A stretch of 64,000 bases of DNA from Carboxylicivirga sp. M1479 (GCF_007097485.1 NZ_VKDE01000003.1:62001-126000); one strand, 5' to 3'. Shown: positions 8,630 through 18,387, counted from the stretch's first letter. A program made the numbers and translations. The notes: generated by a model not told the origin, from the letters alone.

Positions 8630-9979
8630 ATGAGAATTAATATTATTGAAGATGATCGGGTTTTTAATAAGCTTATTGAGCATACGCTTAAGCTTAATCC
8701 TGATTATGAAGTTTCCACCTTTTTTAATGGTAAAGATTTCATAAAAAACCTGGGAGATAATCCTGATGTGGTAACGCTTGATTTGGGTTTGCCAGACTTT
8801 ACGGGTAATGAAATTCTAAAGAAAATTAAGCGCTTTAATCCTGAAATAGATGTGATTATCATTTCAGGACAGGACGATATTTCAACAGCTGTACAGTTGC
8901 TGAAAGAGGGCGCTTATGACTACATTACCAAAGATGAAAATATCAAGGACCGCTTGCTGCATGCGATTAATAACATCAGAACGCAAAAGTCCTTAAAGAA
9001 CGAGATTACACAACTTAAGACGGTAATTGGTAATAAATACGATTATAAAAATGCCATCATTGGCGACAGTCCTGCCATAAAAGCTGTTTACGCTTTAATT
9101 GATAAAGCGGTTAATGTACCCAATATTAATGTGTCGGTATATGGCGAAACAGGTACGGGAAAAGAGCTGATTGCAAAAACGGTGCATTATAATTCTCCTC
9201 GAAAAGATAAACCTTTTATTGCTGTAAATATGGGAGCTATCCCACGTGAGCTTATTGAAAGTGAATTATTCGGACATGAGAAAGGTGCTTTTACTGGCGC
9301 CATCAATACCAAGAAAGGAAAGTTTGAAGAGGCTGACGGTGGCACTGTTTTTCTCGATGAGATAGGGGAAATGGATTTTAATCTACAGGTTAAGTTGTTG
9401 AGGGTGCTGCAGGAGCGTGAGATTACGCGAGTAGGGGGTAATGCGGTGATTAAGATTAATACGAGAATAATAACAGCTACTAACAAAGATTTGGCTGAGG
9501 AATCGCGCAAGGGTAATTTTCGGGAAGATCTGTACTATCGTTTGCTGGGATTGCCAATTCACTTGCCTGCACTGAAAGATAGAAATAAAGATGTGCTGTT
9601 GCTGAGTGCTTTCTTTTTGAAAAGCTTTTGTAAAGAAAATGGTTTGAAGAAGATAGAGGTAACCTCGCGAGCCAAGAAAAAACTCTTATCCTACAACTTT
9701 CCAGGTAACGTGCGCGAATTAAAAGCCATTATTGAATTGGCTGCTGTTCTTACCAATGATAATTTGATTGATGAAGAGCATATTGTATTCAGCTCAACCC
9801 AAGGCGAAATGGAGATGTTTGGTCGTGAAATGACCCTTAAGGAGTATAACGAATCTATTATTTATCATTTTTTGAAAAAGTATAATAACAATGTACTGAA
9901 AGTGGCAGCTAAGCTTGATATTGGTAAGTCGACCATTTACAATTTGATAAAGCGAGATAAGGAGCAAGAACAGAATTAG
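8630..9979 (+). CDS. Sigma-54-dependent response regulator (NtrC family)
   Basis: Cytoplasmic transcription activator of 449 residues. The receiver is at 1-115 with Asp51 as phospho-acceptor (TLDLGLPD) and acidic residues in IIEDD. The AAA+ domain spans about 145-375, with Walker A GETGTGK (172-178), the sigma-54 contact loop GAFTGA (219-224), Walker B FLDEIGEM, and an arginine-finger region. A Fis-type helix-turn-helix ends the protein (VAAKLDIGKSTIYNLI). All key motifs are intact, so it should drive sigma-54 promoters. No cognate kinase is adjacent. It is divergent from sprE-porX; whether it regulates those genes is untested. The start ATG at 8630 directly precedes the first beta strand of the receiver. 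Confidence 0.93.
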   Translation: MRINIIEDDRVFNKLIEHTLKLNPDYEVSTFFNGKDFIKNLGDNPDVVTLDLGLPDFTGNEILKKIKRFNPEIDVIIISGQDDISTAVQLLKEGAYDYITKDENIKDRLLHAINNIRTQKSLKNEITQLKTVIGNKYDYKNAIIGDSPAIKAVYALIDKAVNVPNINVSVYGETGTGKELIAKTVHYNSPRKDKPFIAVNMGAIPRELIESELFGHEKGAFTGAINTKKGKFEEADGGTVFLDEIGEMDFNLQVKLLRVLQEREITRVGGNAVIKINTRIITATNKDLAEESRKGNFREDLYYRLLGLPIHLPALKDRNKDVLLLSAFFLKSFCKENGLKKIEVTSRAKKKLLSYNFPGNVRELKAIIELAAVLTNDNLIDEEHIVFSSTQGEMEMFGREMTLKEYNESIIYHFLKKYNNNVLKVAAKLDIGKSTIYNLIKRDKEQEQN

Positions 9980-10035
9980 TATTAATAGAGGTAGTTGTTC
10001 CCCGTTTTATTGCTTCTGGTTTTTTATACGGGAGC

Positions 10036-10617
10036 ATGATTAATTTACTTAAGAACTCCATTTGTCAAATGAAAGCAAATTATAATCATATGAAGAAAAT
10101 ATTACGAAATTTAGCATTCCGAGCAGCTGCTGCGTTCGCATTATCTCATATATTAGTAAAAGCTGCTTATGCCTTGTATGGCGATAAGTTATTCTATCTG
10201 GGAGAAACGGTTCTTGCTGCTTCACTGGTATTTATTGTTTTTTATGGTCTTTTCTATTCATTGGCCTGGAGTACATGTAAGCCAGTGGCGCAATTTATTG
10301 AGTCGGAAAGTAATAGTATTCCCAAGTTTGGATCGACAGAACTAAAAGAGATAAGTCATGAGGGAGTTGATGGCGGTATAGAGCGTTTTGTGGCGCGAAT
10401 AGATGAACATTTTGTTGTTAGCAGGCTCGACGTCGAGAATCAGTTTATAAAGTGTTTTCAACAGCCGACTTTCACTTCATGGGGTTTGGCTTATGTTATA
10501 AAAGTAGAAGATCAGAAGTTGTTGATTCACAGCTTTCCGTTTATTGGTGATTTAGGTGTACGCCGTTTGCGTAAAAAGGGACTTGATCAAATTGAGGCTT
10601 GCATTCCATACTTTTAG
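10036..10617 (+). CDS. Hypothetical membrane protein
   Basis: I do not recognise the family. From Met19 (position 10090, a plausible alternative start) the protein begins with a basic stretch. Two hydrophobic segments follow at about residues 25-48 and 55-80, suggesting an inner-membrane hairpin. The remaining 110 residues are soluble-looking, mixed alpha/beta, with no motif I can name. It follows the sigma-54 regulator by 56 nt and precedes the transglutaminase-like gene by 53 nt, so all three may be transcribed together. Codon use and composition match the neighbours. Confidence 0.65.
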   Translation: MINLLKNSICQMKANYNHMKKILRNLAFRAAAAFALSHILVKAAYALYGDKLFYLGETVLAASLVFIVFYGLFYSLAWSTCKPVAQFIESESNSIPKFGSTELKEISHEGVDGGIERFVARIDEHFVVSRLDVENQFIKCFQQPTFTSWGLAYVIKVEDQKLLIHSFPFIGDLGVRRLRKKGLDQIEACIPYF

Positions 10618-10670
10618 CAGTTAAATTGATGGGGCACAAATAGTGCTTTGTTTCAAATTAACTAAATTAT

Positions 10671-11642
10671 ATGAAAAAGCTCTCGTTTTTATTCGGATTA
10701 ACAATACTTGCATTTGTGGCTACCGCGCAAATTGAACAAAGTATTATTGATAAGATTAGGACATACCCTGTGGCGTATGATCATTATGAGTCTTTAGCTC
10801 AGCAAATACAAAATGATTTTGACACCGAAGAGTCACGAGCAGCAGCAATATTTACCTGGATAGCGCTCAATATACAATACGATACCGACTCTTATTTTTC
10901 CAGTCATCCCAAAACAATTTCCTATTCATACCGAACCGAAGAGGAGCGTAAACGAATTGAACGGTCTATTCATGAAATGTTGGCCGAAGCCACTATTCAG
11001 GATGGAAAGGGAGTGTGCCAGGGCTACTCCGAGTTATTTCGTGTTTTGTGTTTAGAGTGTGGTATTGAAAGCAAGATTGTGTCGGGTTACTCTAAAACCA
11101 AACCAGAGGAAATAGGACAGAAGTTAGGTTACGCTGATCATGCCTGGAATGCGGTAAAGTTGGGAGGCGTTTGGTACTTATTGGATGTTACCTGGGCAGC
11201 TGGATATGTGCATCCGCGTTTTCAGGAGTTTGTGCCTAAGTTTAATCCCGTTTATTACAAAACCAAACCTGAGCTTTTCTTCCTCAACCATTACCCCAAT
11301 GATACCAAGTGGATATTGAATCGTTATCGCGAAAGCCAGTTTGTGAATATTCCTTTGGTAACAAGTGCCTATTTGTCGAAAGGCATGAAGATTAATTCGC
11401 CCAAAAAAGGGATTATTAGCAAGGTAAAAGGAGGGATTATAAAAATTGAAATCATTACAGATGAACTACTCAATACTTTTAGCTACCGATTCAATGATCA
11501 GATATATATGGAAGAAGTGAACGGTGAGCGTGTTGATGAAAAATTAGTTCTGACGATTCCTGTTGAGGATCGTAAAAGCGGTTATCTGCACATAATTGCT
11601 GATTTTGAAACACTAGTGACCTATAAATTACAATTGAGGTAG
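10671..11642 (+). CDS. Secreted transglutaminase-like protein
   Basis: Exported protein of 323 residues with an N-terminal signal peptide (about 1-19, ending in ATAQ). The central domain has the transglutaminase-like catalytic triad in order: Cys116 in GKGVCQGYS, His157 in YADHAWNAV and Asp172 in YLLDVTWAAG. Such domains in bacteria act as cysteine peptidases or acyltransferases on proteins or peptides; the substrate cannot be told from sequence. The C-terminal 110 residues look like a beta-rich accessory domain. It would act in the periplasm or at the surface. It probably ends a small unit with the upstream membrane protein; the tight dyad at 11702-11718 may be its terminator. Confidence 0.85.
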   Translation: MKKLSFLFGLTILAFVATAQIEQSIIDKIRTYPVAYDHYESLAQQIQNDFDTEESRAAAIFTWIALNIQYDTDSYFSSHPKTISYSYRTEEERKRIERSIHEMLAEATIQDGKGVCQGYSELFRVLCLECGIESKIVSGYSKTKPEEIGQKLGYADHAWNAVKLGGVWYLLDVTWAAGYVHPRFQEFVPKFNPVYYKTKPELFFLNHYPNDTKWILNRYRESQFVNIPLVTSAYLSKGMKINSPKKGIISKVKGGIIKIEIITDELLNTFSYRFNDQIYMEEVNGERVDEKLVLTIPVEDRKSGYLHIIADFETLVTYKLQLR

Positions 11643-11964
11643 TAGACAGCTTTTAATTTTTCTTTATAAGTCTTCTTAAGAATTTGAAAAGCAATGATCA
11701 ATACGGATGACATCCGTAATTTTTACCTTTACCGAGGATATTTGTCTCTTTTTTTTAATGATTCTTCTGTCGCATATTAAAAAGTCCTAAATCATTCATT
11801 TCCCAATCTTGTATCCCTCATCATTTTAATAAGTTTTACTAATTTCGCACTTTGAATAAAGTATCCTTAAGATTGGACGTAATTCTGCGAGAGTCTGCGT
11901 TATCTGCGGGAAATTATTATGGAAAAAGAATTATGTGCAAGTCGCATTAAGTCAACTAAATATC
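11643..11964 (+). other. Intergenic region upstream of leuS
   Basis: Holds a tight dyad, TACGGATG (11702-11709) and CATCCGTA (11711-11718), followed by Ts, which could be a terminator or an operator. A TCTGCG motif is repeated three times at 11884, 11894 and 11903. An 18-codon ATG frame at 11920-11976 overlaps the leuS start but shows no sign of being real. No clear promoter was found. Confidence 0.5.
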
Positions 11965-14748
11965 ATGGAATATAATTTTAAGGAGTTAGAGCAAAAGTGG
12001 CAAAAGAGCTGGAGCGATAACAAAGTTTACAAAGTAGAGGTCGATAATAGCCGTCCGAAGTACTATGTTTTAGATATGTTTCCTTATCCATCGGGAGCAG
12101 GTTTGCACGTAGGTCACCCACTCGGATATATTGCTTCTGATATCTATAGTCGATACAAGCGTTTAAATGGTTTTAACGTTTTGCATCCAATGGGTTACGA
12201 TGCCTATGGCTTACCGGCTGAACAGTATGCTATTCAAACAGGTCAACACCCGGCTATCACTACTGAAAACAACCTTACAAGATACCGTGAGCAACTCGAT
12301 AAAATTGGATTTAGTTACGATTGGGATCGTGAGGTAAAAACATGTGATCCTGATTATTACCATTGGACACAGTGGGCATTTATTCAAATGTTTAATCATT
12401 ACTACTGCAATCAGGCAAAAAAAGCTCGTCCGGTAACTGAGCTGGTTGAGGCATTCAACGCAACAGGCACCAATGGATTGGATTTGGCCTGTGGCGAAGT
12501 GCTTGAGTTTACTGATGAAGAGTGGAAGGCCAAGGGCGAAAAAGAACAGCAAGAGATATTATTGAACTATCGCTTAGCTTACCTGGCCGATACCATGGTA
12601 AATTGGTGTCCTGCATTAGGCACTGTTTTAGCCAATGATGAGGTGAAGGAAGGATTATCCGTGCGAGGTGGTCATCCCGTGGAGCAAAAAGTGATGCGTC
12701 AGTGGTCTTTACGTGTGTCGGCTTACGCCGAGCGTTTATTATCTGGATTGGATAATGTAGATTGGAGCGATTCGTTAAAAGAGATACAACGTAACTGGAT
12801 TGGGCGTTCTGAAGGTGCTGAAATGACATTTAAGGCCAAGGAGTCTGATGTTGAAATGGAAATTTTCACGACTCGTGCCGATACTGTTTATGGCGTGACT
12901 TTTATGGTACTGGCACCTGAAAGTGAGTTGGTAGATCAACTAACAACGCCTGAGCAACGTGCTGCCGTTGATGCCTACATTGTAGAAACTAACAAGCGTA
13001 CCGAGCGTGAGCGATTGACCGAGGTGAAAAGGGTAAGTGGAGTATTCTCTGGTTCCTATGCAATTAATCCCTTAACCAACGAGGAAATTCCTATATGGAT
13101 TAGTGATTACGTTTTAGCTGGATACGGAACAGGGGCTATCATGGCCGTGCCTGCGCACGATACGCGTGATTTTGCCTTTGCAAAACATTTTAATTTGCCT
13201 ATCCGCCAGGTAGTGATACCAACTGGTGCTGAGGCTACAGATCCAGCAACTTGGGAAGACTCCATTGATTCGAAAGAAGGTACAATGGTGAATTCAGGTA
13301 TTTTGGATGGATTGGATGTGAAAGCAGCCATTGCTAAAACAAAAGAATATATTGCGGAGAAAAACATAGGTGCTGTAAAGGTGAATTACCGTTTGCGCGA
13401 TGCTATTTTTAGCCGTCAGCGTTATTGGGGTGAGCCATTCCCCGTGTATTATAAAGACGACATGCCATACATGTTGGATGAGTCTAAATTACCCTTGACT
13501 TTACCTGAGGTTGATAAATATTTACCAACGGAGCAGGGTGAGCCACCATTGGGTCGAGCCAAAGGATGGGAAACAGAAAATGGTTATCCATTAGAGTTGA
13601 ATACCATGCCTGGATTTGCTGGTTCATCAGCTTACTATTTACGTTACATGGATCCTCAAAATAAAGAGGCCTTGGTAGGTAAAGAAGCCAATGAGTACTG
13701 GCAAGATGTTGATTTGTATATTGGAGGAACCGAGCATGCAACTGGTCACTTAATCTATTCTCGTTTCTGGAATAAGTTCTTGTTTGATATGGGCAAAGTC
13801 ATTAAAGATGAGCCTTACAAGAAATTGATTAACCAAGGGATGATACAGGGACGTTCTAACTTTGTGTATCGCAAAAAAGGAACGAATACCTACGTTTCAT
13901 ATAATCTTCGTAAAGAGTACGATGTACAGGCCATTCATGTGGATGTTAACATTGTTCGTAACGATGAGTTGGACATGGAGGCTTTCAAAAAGTGGAGCCC
14001 TGATTATGCCAATGCTGAGTTTATTCTTGAAGATGGAAAATACGTTTGCGGTTGGGCGGTTGAAAAAATGTCCAAGTCGATGTATAACGTGGTAAATCCA
14101 GATACAATTATTGCTGATTACGGTGCTGATACCTTGCGTTTATACGAGATGTTCTTAGGGCCATTAGAACAATCAAAACCATGGGATACCAATGGAATTG
14201 ATGGTGTTCATAAGTTTTTACGTAAAACATGGCGTTTGTTTTATAAAGATGATGCCTTTGTGGTATCTGACGAGAAAGCCACACCTGATGAGTTGAAAGT
14301 ACTGCATCGCACCATTAAGAAGATTGGCGAAGATGTTGAGCGCTTCTCATTCAATACTTGTGTTAGTGCATTTATGATTTGTGTGAATGATCTAAATGAT
14401 TTAAAGTGCAATAAGCGTGAGATTTTAGAGCCCTTATTAACACTTTTAGCGCCTTTTGCACCACACATGTCAGAGGAGTTATGGTATGCCTTGGGTAATA
14501 CGAGTACCGTTTGCGATGCGAAATGGCCAGTTTTAAATGAAAGCTACCTAGTGGAGTCAACTGTGACTTATCCTGTTTCATTTAATGGTAAAATGCGCTT
14601 TAAGGTTGATTTGCCAGCTGATATGGATAATAAGGCCATTGAGGAGGCCATTATGCAACACGAATCATCGGCCAAGTGGTTGGATGGTAAAACGGTTCGT
14701 AAGGTCATTATTGTCCCTAAAAAGATTATAAACATTGTTGTTGGCTAA
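11965..14748 (+). CDS. leuS: Leucyl-tRNA synthetase
   Basis: Charges tRNA-Leu with leucine in the cytoplasm, a class I aminoacyl-tRNA synthetase. The ATP-binding HIGH motif is HVGH at residues 48-51, and KMSKS is at 701-705. Between them lies the CP1 editing domain, with the conserved threonine-rich and [12 protein letters not shown] motifs. There is an insertion of about 60 residues with two Cys near residues 140-200, common in Bacteroidota enzymes. I chose the ATG at 11965 ([12 protein letters not shown]), which matches the family start; the frame opens 10 codons earlier, but that extension has no family support. Length 927 is normal. Followed by an intrinsic terminator, so probably monocistronic. 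Confidence 0.97.
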   Translation: MEYNFKELEQKWQKSWSDNKVYKVEVDNSRPKYYVLDMFPYPSGAGLHVGHPLGYIASDIYSRYKRLNGFNVLHPMGYDAYGLPAEQYAIQTGQHPAITTENNLTRYREQLDKIGFSYDWDREVKTCDPDYYHWTQWAFIQMFNHYYCNQAKKARPVTELVEAFNATGTNGLDLACGEVLEFTDEEWKAKGEKEQQEILLNYRLAYLADTMVNWCPALGTVLANDEVKEGLSVRGGHPVEQKVMRQWSLRVSAYAERLLSGLDNVDWSDSLKEIQRNWIGRSEGAEMTFKAKESDVEMEIFTTRADTVYGVTFMVLAPESELVDQLTTPEQRAAVDAYIVETNKRTERERLTEVKRVSGVFSGSYAINPLTNEEIPIWISDYVLAGYGTGAIMAVPAHDTRDFAFAKHFNLPIRQVVIPTGAEATDPATWEDSIDSKEGTMVNSGILDGLDVKAAIAKTKEYIAEKNIGAVKVNYRLRDAIFSRQRYWGEPFPVYYKDDMPYMLDESKLPLTLPEVDKYLPTEQGEPPLGRAKGWETENGYPLELNTMPGFAGSSAYYLRYMDPQNKEALVGKEANEYWQDVDLYIGGTEHATGHLIYSRFWNKFLFDMGKVIKDEPYKKLINQGMIQGRSNFVYRKKGTNTYVSYNLRKEYDVQAIHVDVNIVRNDELDMEAFKKWSPDYANAEFILEDGKYVCGWAVEKMSKSMYNVVNPDTIIADYGADTLRLYEMFLGPLEQSKPWDTNGIDGVHKFLRKTWRLFYKDDAFVVSDEKATPDELKVLHRTIKKIGEDVERFSFNTCVSAFMICVNDLNDLKCNKREILEPLLTLLAPFAPHMSEELWYALGNTSTVCDAKWPVLNESYLVESTVTYPVSFNGKMRFKVDLPADMDNKAIEEAIMQHESSAKWLDGKTVRKVIIVPKKIINIVVG

Positions 14749-14772
14749 TTGATCAGCAACAAATTAGATACT

Positions 14773-14808
14773 AAAGCCTGACTTTATCTGATATCGTCAG
14801 GCTTTTCT
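14773..14808 (+). terminator. Intrinsic terminator after leuS
   Basis: A 10-bp stem, AAAGCCTGAC (14773-14782) with GTCAGGCTTT (14796-14805), has a 13-nt loop and a short T-run. Confidence 0.8.
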
Positions 14809-14838
14809 ATAACAGATTACACACTAAATTATTGAATA

Positions 14839-15708
14839 ATGCAAAGTAAGACAGCTCTATTTAAAGAGCTTAGGAGTTATGTCATGCTAACCATTGGTTT
14901 AGCAATTGGCACATTAGGGTGGACAGCATTTTTGATTCCCGCTAAAATTGTGGGCGGTGGTTTAACGGGTATTGCCACAATTATCTTTCTTATGACAGGG
15001 TGGAATGTTGGTATTACTTCCTTAATTATCAACATTGGGTTGATTTTATTGGCCATGCGTATTTTGGGTGCTTCCTTTGGGATTAAAACCATCTATTGTG
15101 TCTTGGTTTTCGCTGGATTGTTATCCGTGATGCTTCCCTTGTTTGAAGAGCCGGTGGTTTCTGAAGTGATGATGAACGCCATTATTGGAGGTATATTAGG
15201 CGGTTTAGGCGCCGGAATTGTTTTTGTGAATGGCGGTAGTACAGGAGGTGTTGATATCATTGCCATGATCATTAATAAGTATAAGAATATTAGCCTTGGG
15301 CGTCTACTACTTGGTATGGATGCCATTATTATATCGTCATCATTTTTCCTAGTTCAAACGTCTTCAATTGAAATGGTGGTTTATGGTTTTGTTACCATGG
15401 CTGTTTTGGCGTATACCGTTGATATGGTTATATCGGGTAACAAGCAAACAGTGCAGTTTTTTATTATCTCAAGCAAACCTGAGGAGTTACGTAAATCTGT
15501 TATTTTCGATGCAGAAAGAGGCTTGACCATTCTTCATGGTAAGGGCGGATATTCAGGAGAAGATCGTCAGGTTTTAATGGTTATTGCTCGAAAGAACGAA
15601 ACACAAGAAATATTTAAGGTAGTGAAACAGATTGACCCGGAAGCCTTTATTACCGTAGGAACGGTTATGGGTGTTTATGGTCAGGGCTTCGATAAAATTA
15701 AAATATAA
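14839..15708 (+). CDS. YitT-family membrane protein (DUF161/DUF2179)
   Basis: Integral inner-membrane protein of 289 residues. About five hydrophobic segments lie in residues 15-205, with the Gly-rich family signatures IPAKIVGGGLTGIATI and FVNGGSTGGVDIIAM. A soluble C-terminal domain of about 80 residues (DUF2179, from ISSKPEELRKS) follows. YitT proteins are widespread and of unknown transport or regulatory function; I cannot add to that. It lies alone between the leuS terminator and the M23 peptidase gene, 66 nt upstream of the latter, and could share a transcript with it. Confidence 0.88.
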   Translation: MQSKTALFKELRSYVMLTIGLAIGTLGWTAFLIPAKIVGGGLTGIATIIFLMTGWNVGITSLIINIGLILLAMRILGASFGIKTIYCVLVFAGLLSVMLPLFEEPVVSEVMMNAIIGGILGGLGAGIVFVNGGSTGGVDIIAMIINKYKNISLGRLLLGMDAIIISSSFFLVQTSSIEMVVYGFVTMAVLAYTVDMVISGNKQTVQFFIISSKPEELRKSVIFDAERGLTILHGKGGYSGEDRQVLMVIARKNETQEIFKVVKQIDPEAFITVGTVMGVYGQGFDKIKI

Positions 15709-15774
15709 TTTCATTTCTTATTTTAAGATTAGGAGGTGTATTGCTAACTTGCATGCTCTTCAAAACAGATTCTG

Positions 15775-17052
15775 ATGAACAAAAAGAAAATAATTATTGC
15801 AATAGTTGTTGTATTACTATTAATTCCAGCTGTTTATATAGCCGTTCAGCGCTATAATCATCCGATATCACCCATTACCGATGAAACGCTTGATTCACTG
15901 GCTGTGATTGAAATTCCAGAGCCAGAACTTTTGTATGGTTTGCCGGTTGATTCGTTTTTAATTGAAGAGAATAATGTGAAAAGGAATCAATTTCTTGCCG
16001 ATATTTTCTTAAAGGCTGGGGTTGATTATCCAACCATTAATACCATTGTAGAGAAGATAAACCCTGTTTTTGATGTGCGAAAGATCAAAAAAGGAAACCG
16101 CTATACATTGTTTCATAGCAATGATACCACCAAGCAATTGAATCACTTTGTGTATGCTATTGACAATACAGATTACGTGGTAGTGACCTTGTCTGATTCT
16201 GTTCATGTATATCGCGATGTAAAAGAAACACGCCATGAATTAAAAACTGCCACAGGTGTCATCACTTCATCCTTGTGGAATGCGATGAAGGATAGTAATA
16301 TTAACCCTTTGCTCGCGAATGAGTTGTCAGAGATTTTCGCCTGGACAGTTGATTTTTTCGGTATTGAGAAGGGTGATAATTTCAAAGTGTACTACGATGA
16401 ATTATATGTAGACAGTGTTAGTATTGGTGTTGGGCAAATTCATTCTGCTTTGTTTCATCATCGTGGACGCGATTATTATGCTTTTTACTATGCAGAAGAT
16501 AGTGTGGCTCACTTTTTTGATGAGAACGGTCAAAGCTTACGGAAGGCGTTTTTAAAAGCACCGTTAAAGTTCTCGCGTGTCAGTAGTCGCTTTTCTCATA
16601 GTCGACTTCATCCGGTATTGAAGATAAGGCGCCCGCATCATGGAGTAGATTATGCCGCTGCAACCGGAACACCTGTTTATGCTTTGGGTGATGGACGTGT
16701 CATTGCACGTGCTTATCAAAAGCGAGGAGGAGGGAACTATATTAAGATCAAGCATAATAGTGTTTACACCACTGTTTACATGCATTTACATGGATTTGCA
16801 AAAGGTATTTCAAAGGGGACACATGTTAAACAAGGTCAGTTAATCGGTTATGTTGGATCTACTGGTTTATCAACTGGACCACATTTGGATTTTAGGGTGT
16901 TTAAAAATGGCAAGCCAGTTGACCCATTAAAAATAGATGCACCACCAGTTAACCCTGTTCACGAAGAGAATATGGAGGCTTTTAATAGCTTTATCAAACC
17001 ATTGAAAGTACAATTGGATTCATTGCAATTGCCAAAAACAGATTTGAATTAA
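15775..17052 (+). CDS. M23-family (LytM-like) peptidase with substituted zinc ligand
   Basis: Membrane-anchored peptidoglycan-peptidase-like protein of 425 residues. A signal anchor occupies residues 5-25, then a LysM/OapA-like region with KINPVFDVRKIKKGN, then the LytM fold from about 265 on. The first metal motif is intact: His288-x3-Asp292 in RPHHGVDYAA. His337 in VYMHLH is the usual conserved histidine. The second motif, normally HxH, reads GPHLDFR (His370, Asp372): the usual zinc-ligand His is Asp. I recall similar Asp variants in other Bacteroidota, so activity is possible but not assured. Probably periplasmic, acting in envelope remodelling or as a regulator of another hydrolase. Confidence 0.88.
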   Translation: MNKKKIIIAIVVVLLLIPAVYIAVQRYNHPISPITDETLDSLAVIEIPEPELLYGLPVDSFLIEENNVKRNQFLADIFLKAGVDYPTINTIVEKINPVFDVRKIKKGNRYTLFHSNDTTKQLNHFVYAIDNTDYVVVTLSDSVHVYRDVKETRHELKTATGVITSSLWNAMKDSNINPLLANELSEIFAWTVDFFGIEKGDNFKVYYDELYVDSVSIGVGQIHSALFHHRGRDYYAFYYAEDSVAHFFDENGQSLRKAFLKAPLKFSRVSSRFSHSRLHPVLKIRRPHHGVDYAAATGTPVYALGDGRVIARAYQKRGGGNYIKIKHNSVYTTVYMHLHGFAKGISKGTHVKQGQLIGYVGSTGLSTGPHLDFRVFKNGKPVDPLKIDAPPVNPVHEENMEAFNSFIKPLKVQLDSLQLPKTDLN

Positions 17053-17078
17053 TAGTTATTTTTGCGATAACATCAACG

Positions 17079-17107
17079 AAAAAGGAGCTGTGCAGCTCCT
17101 TTTTTTT
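17079..17107 (+). terminator. Intrinsic terminator after the M23 peptidase gene
   Basis: Near-perfect hairpin: AAAAAGGAGCTG (17079-17090) pairs with CAGCTCCTTTTT, with a minimal loop and an eight-T tail. Confidence 0.88.
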
Positions 17108-17208
17108 GCTTTATACCATTTATTATATTCATAATGCGTAGGTAGATTATCGTAACATAACCAACATGGCTTTCGAAATGGTATGCTCTAAAGGTACATT
17201 TTGATTAT

Positions 17209-17399
17209 TAACCCGAGTTCGATTAAAATTTAGAGCAGTAGATCGATTATTTAATGAAAAGATTAATGTATCCACTTATAAACATCGATTTTCTGCGTCA
17301 TATTCGTTCGGCATAGCCCGCTATGCCTTCACAAATAGTCCTTGAAACTCAATATTTATAAGCGATCTGAGCATTAAATTTTATGTCGAACTCGGGTTA
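17209..17399. repeat. Palindromic MITE-like element, 191 bp
   Basis: Perfect 14-bp terminal inverted repeats TAACCCGAGTTCGA (17209-17222 and, inverted, 17386-17399) extend imperfectly through TAAAATTTA. Nested inside are CTTATAAA (17275-17282) with TTTATAAG (17355-17362), and a central GGCATAGC-CC-GCTATGCC hairpin (17310-17327). The inner two dyads share one centre, while the outer pair is offset by about 29 nt because of extra sequence in the left arm (about 17245-17273). Likely a non-coding mobile or REP-like element; ATT flanks both ends and could be a 3-bp target duplication. It lies 10 nt beyond the purN stop. Confidence 0.7.
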
Positions 17400-17409
17400 T
17401 TAAACGGGA

Positions 17410-17976
17410 TTATAATTCTAGAAGATCCTTAATTGCGATAGGGAAGTATTCGTATTCCAGTGCGTGCACTTTGGTTGCCACATCATCTGCCGTATCAGAA
17501 TTGCTAACTAAGCATTTTTCTTGTCGAATGATGTTTCCCTCATCATAATGCTCATTAACGTAGTGTATAGTGATGCCCGATTCACTTTCTTGATTGTCAA
17601 CTACTGCTTCATGAACATGTTGACCATACATGCCTTTTCCACCATATTTTGGTAAAAGTGCCGGATGGATGTTAATAATTTTATTAGGGAAAGCCTGAAC
17701 ATACTCAGCAGGAATAAGCCAAAGGAAGCCGGCCAAAACGATTAAATCAGGCTTAATTGCTTTTAATTCTTCTAAAACGCTTAAATTTTCTCTGAAGTCT
17801 TTTCGACTGAAAACTTGGCATCTTATGTTGAGTTTTGCGCAACGTTCTATAACAAAGGCTTTTGGGTTATTTGTGAAAACGGCCGTAATTTCGACCGATG
17901 AGTTTTTTTGGAAAAAATTAACAATGTTTTCTACATTTGATCCTGAACCGGATGCAAATAGAACTATCTTTTTCAT
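17410..17976 (-). CDS. purN: Phosphoribosylglycinamide formyltransferase (GAR transformylase)
   Basis: Third step of purine synthesis: transfers a formyl group from 10-formyl-THF to glycinamide ribonucleotide, in the cytoplasm. The 188-residue protein starts with the phosphate-binding loop FASGSGSN. It carries the catalytic residues Asn102 and His104 in INIHPALLP and Asp145 in HYDEGNII, all intact. Divergent from acpP. The gene has no classical terminator; the palindromic element at 17209-17399 starts 10 nt past its stop and could fold in the transcript. Confidence 0.95.
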   Translation of the reverse strand: MKKIVLFASGSGSNVENIVNFFQKNSSVEITAVFTNNPKAFVIERCAKLNIRCQVFSRKDFRENLSVLEELKAIKPDLIVLAGFLWLIPAEYVQAFPNKIINIHPALLPKYGGKGMYGQHVHEAVVDNQESESGITIHYVNEHYDEGNIIRQEKCLVSNSDTADDVATKVHALEYEYFPIAIKDLLEL

Positions 17977-18066
17977 TTACTTGTGTTTGCGAGATGTGAA
18001 AAAAGTAAAAATCTATGACAAAAGTAGGTAAAAACGACCATGAAATGTCATTTTCTTTACACGAAG

Positions 18067-18098
18067 TTTGAATAATTATAGACAAATGTATTTCTTTG
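18067..18098 (+). promoter_or_regulatory. Probable promoter of the acpP-fabF-rnc cluster
   Basis: TTTG (18067-18070), 20 nt, then TTTCTTTG (18091-18098). This is one mismatch from the Bacteroidota -7 consensus TAnnTTTG with ideal spacing. It would start transcription about 45 nt before acpP. Confidence 0.5.
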
Positions 18099-18150
18099 CA
18101 AAGTTGTTTAAGAACATTTTATTAGTATTAATTTAAAAAAAACAAGAGCT

Positions 18151-18387
18151 ATGTCAGACGTTGCATCAAGAGTAAAAGCAATTATCGTAGACAAATTAGG
18201 AGTTGACGAGACTGAAGTTACTCCAGAAGCAAGCTTCACTAATGACTTAGGAGCTGATTCACTTGACACTGTAGAATTAATTATGGAATTCGAAAAAGAA
18301 TTCAACATTGCTATTCCAGATGATCAAGCAGAGAATATCGGTACAGTAGGTGCTGCTATCACTTACATCGAAGAAAACGCAAAGTAA
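18151..18387 (+). CDS. acpP: Acyl carrier protein
   Basis: Small acidic cytoplasmic carrier of growing acyl chains in fatty acid synthesis. The 78-residue protein has the phosphopantetheine attachment motif GADSLD with Ser37, and the acidic helix II ([10 protein letters not shown]) that docks partner enzymes. First gene of acpP-fabF-rnc, a conserved order in Bacteroidota and many other bacteria; the gap to fabF is 28 nt. Confidence 0.97.
   Translation: MSDVASRVKAIIVDKLGVDETEVTPEASFTNDLGADSLDTVELIMEFEKEFNIAIPDDQAENIGTVGAAITYIEENAK

Noticed and set aside
11920-11976. 18-codon ATG frame overlapping the leuS start, considered as a leader peptide
   Set aside because: It holds a single leucine codon, has no associated attenuator hairpins and overlaps the leuS start codon; chance is the simpler reading.
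12211-12829. Minus-strand open frames inside leuS
   Set aside because: Shadows of leuS; no protein-like features.
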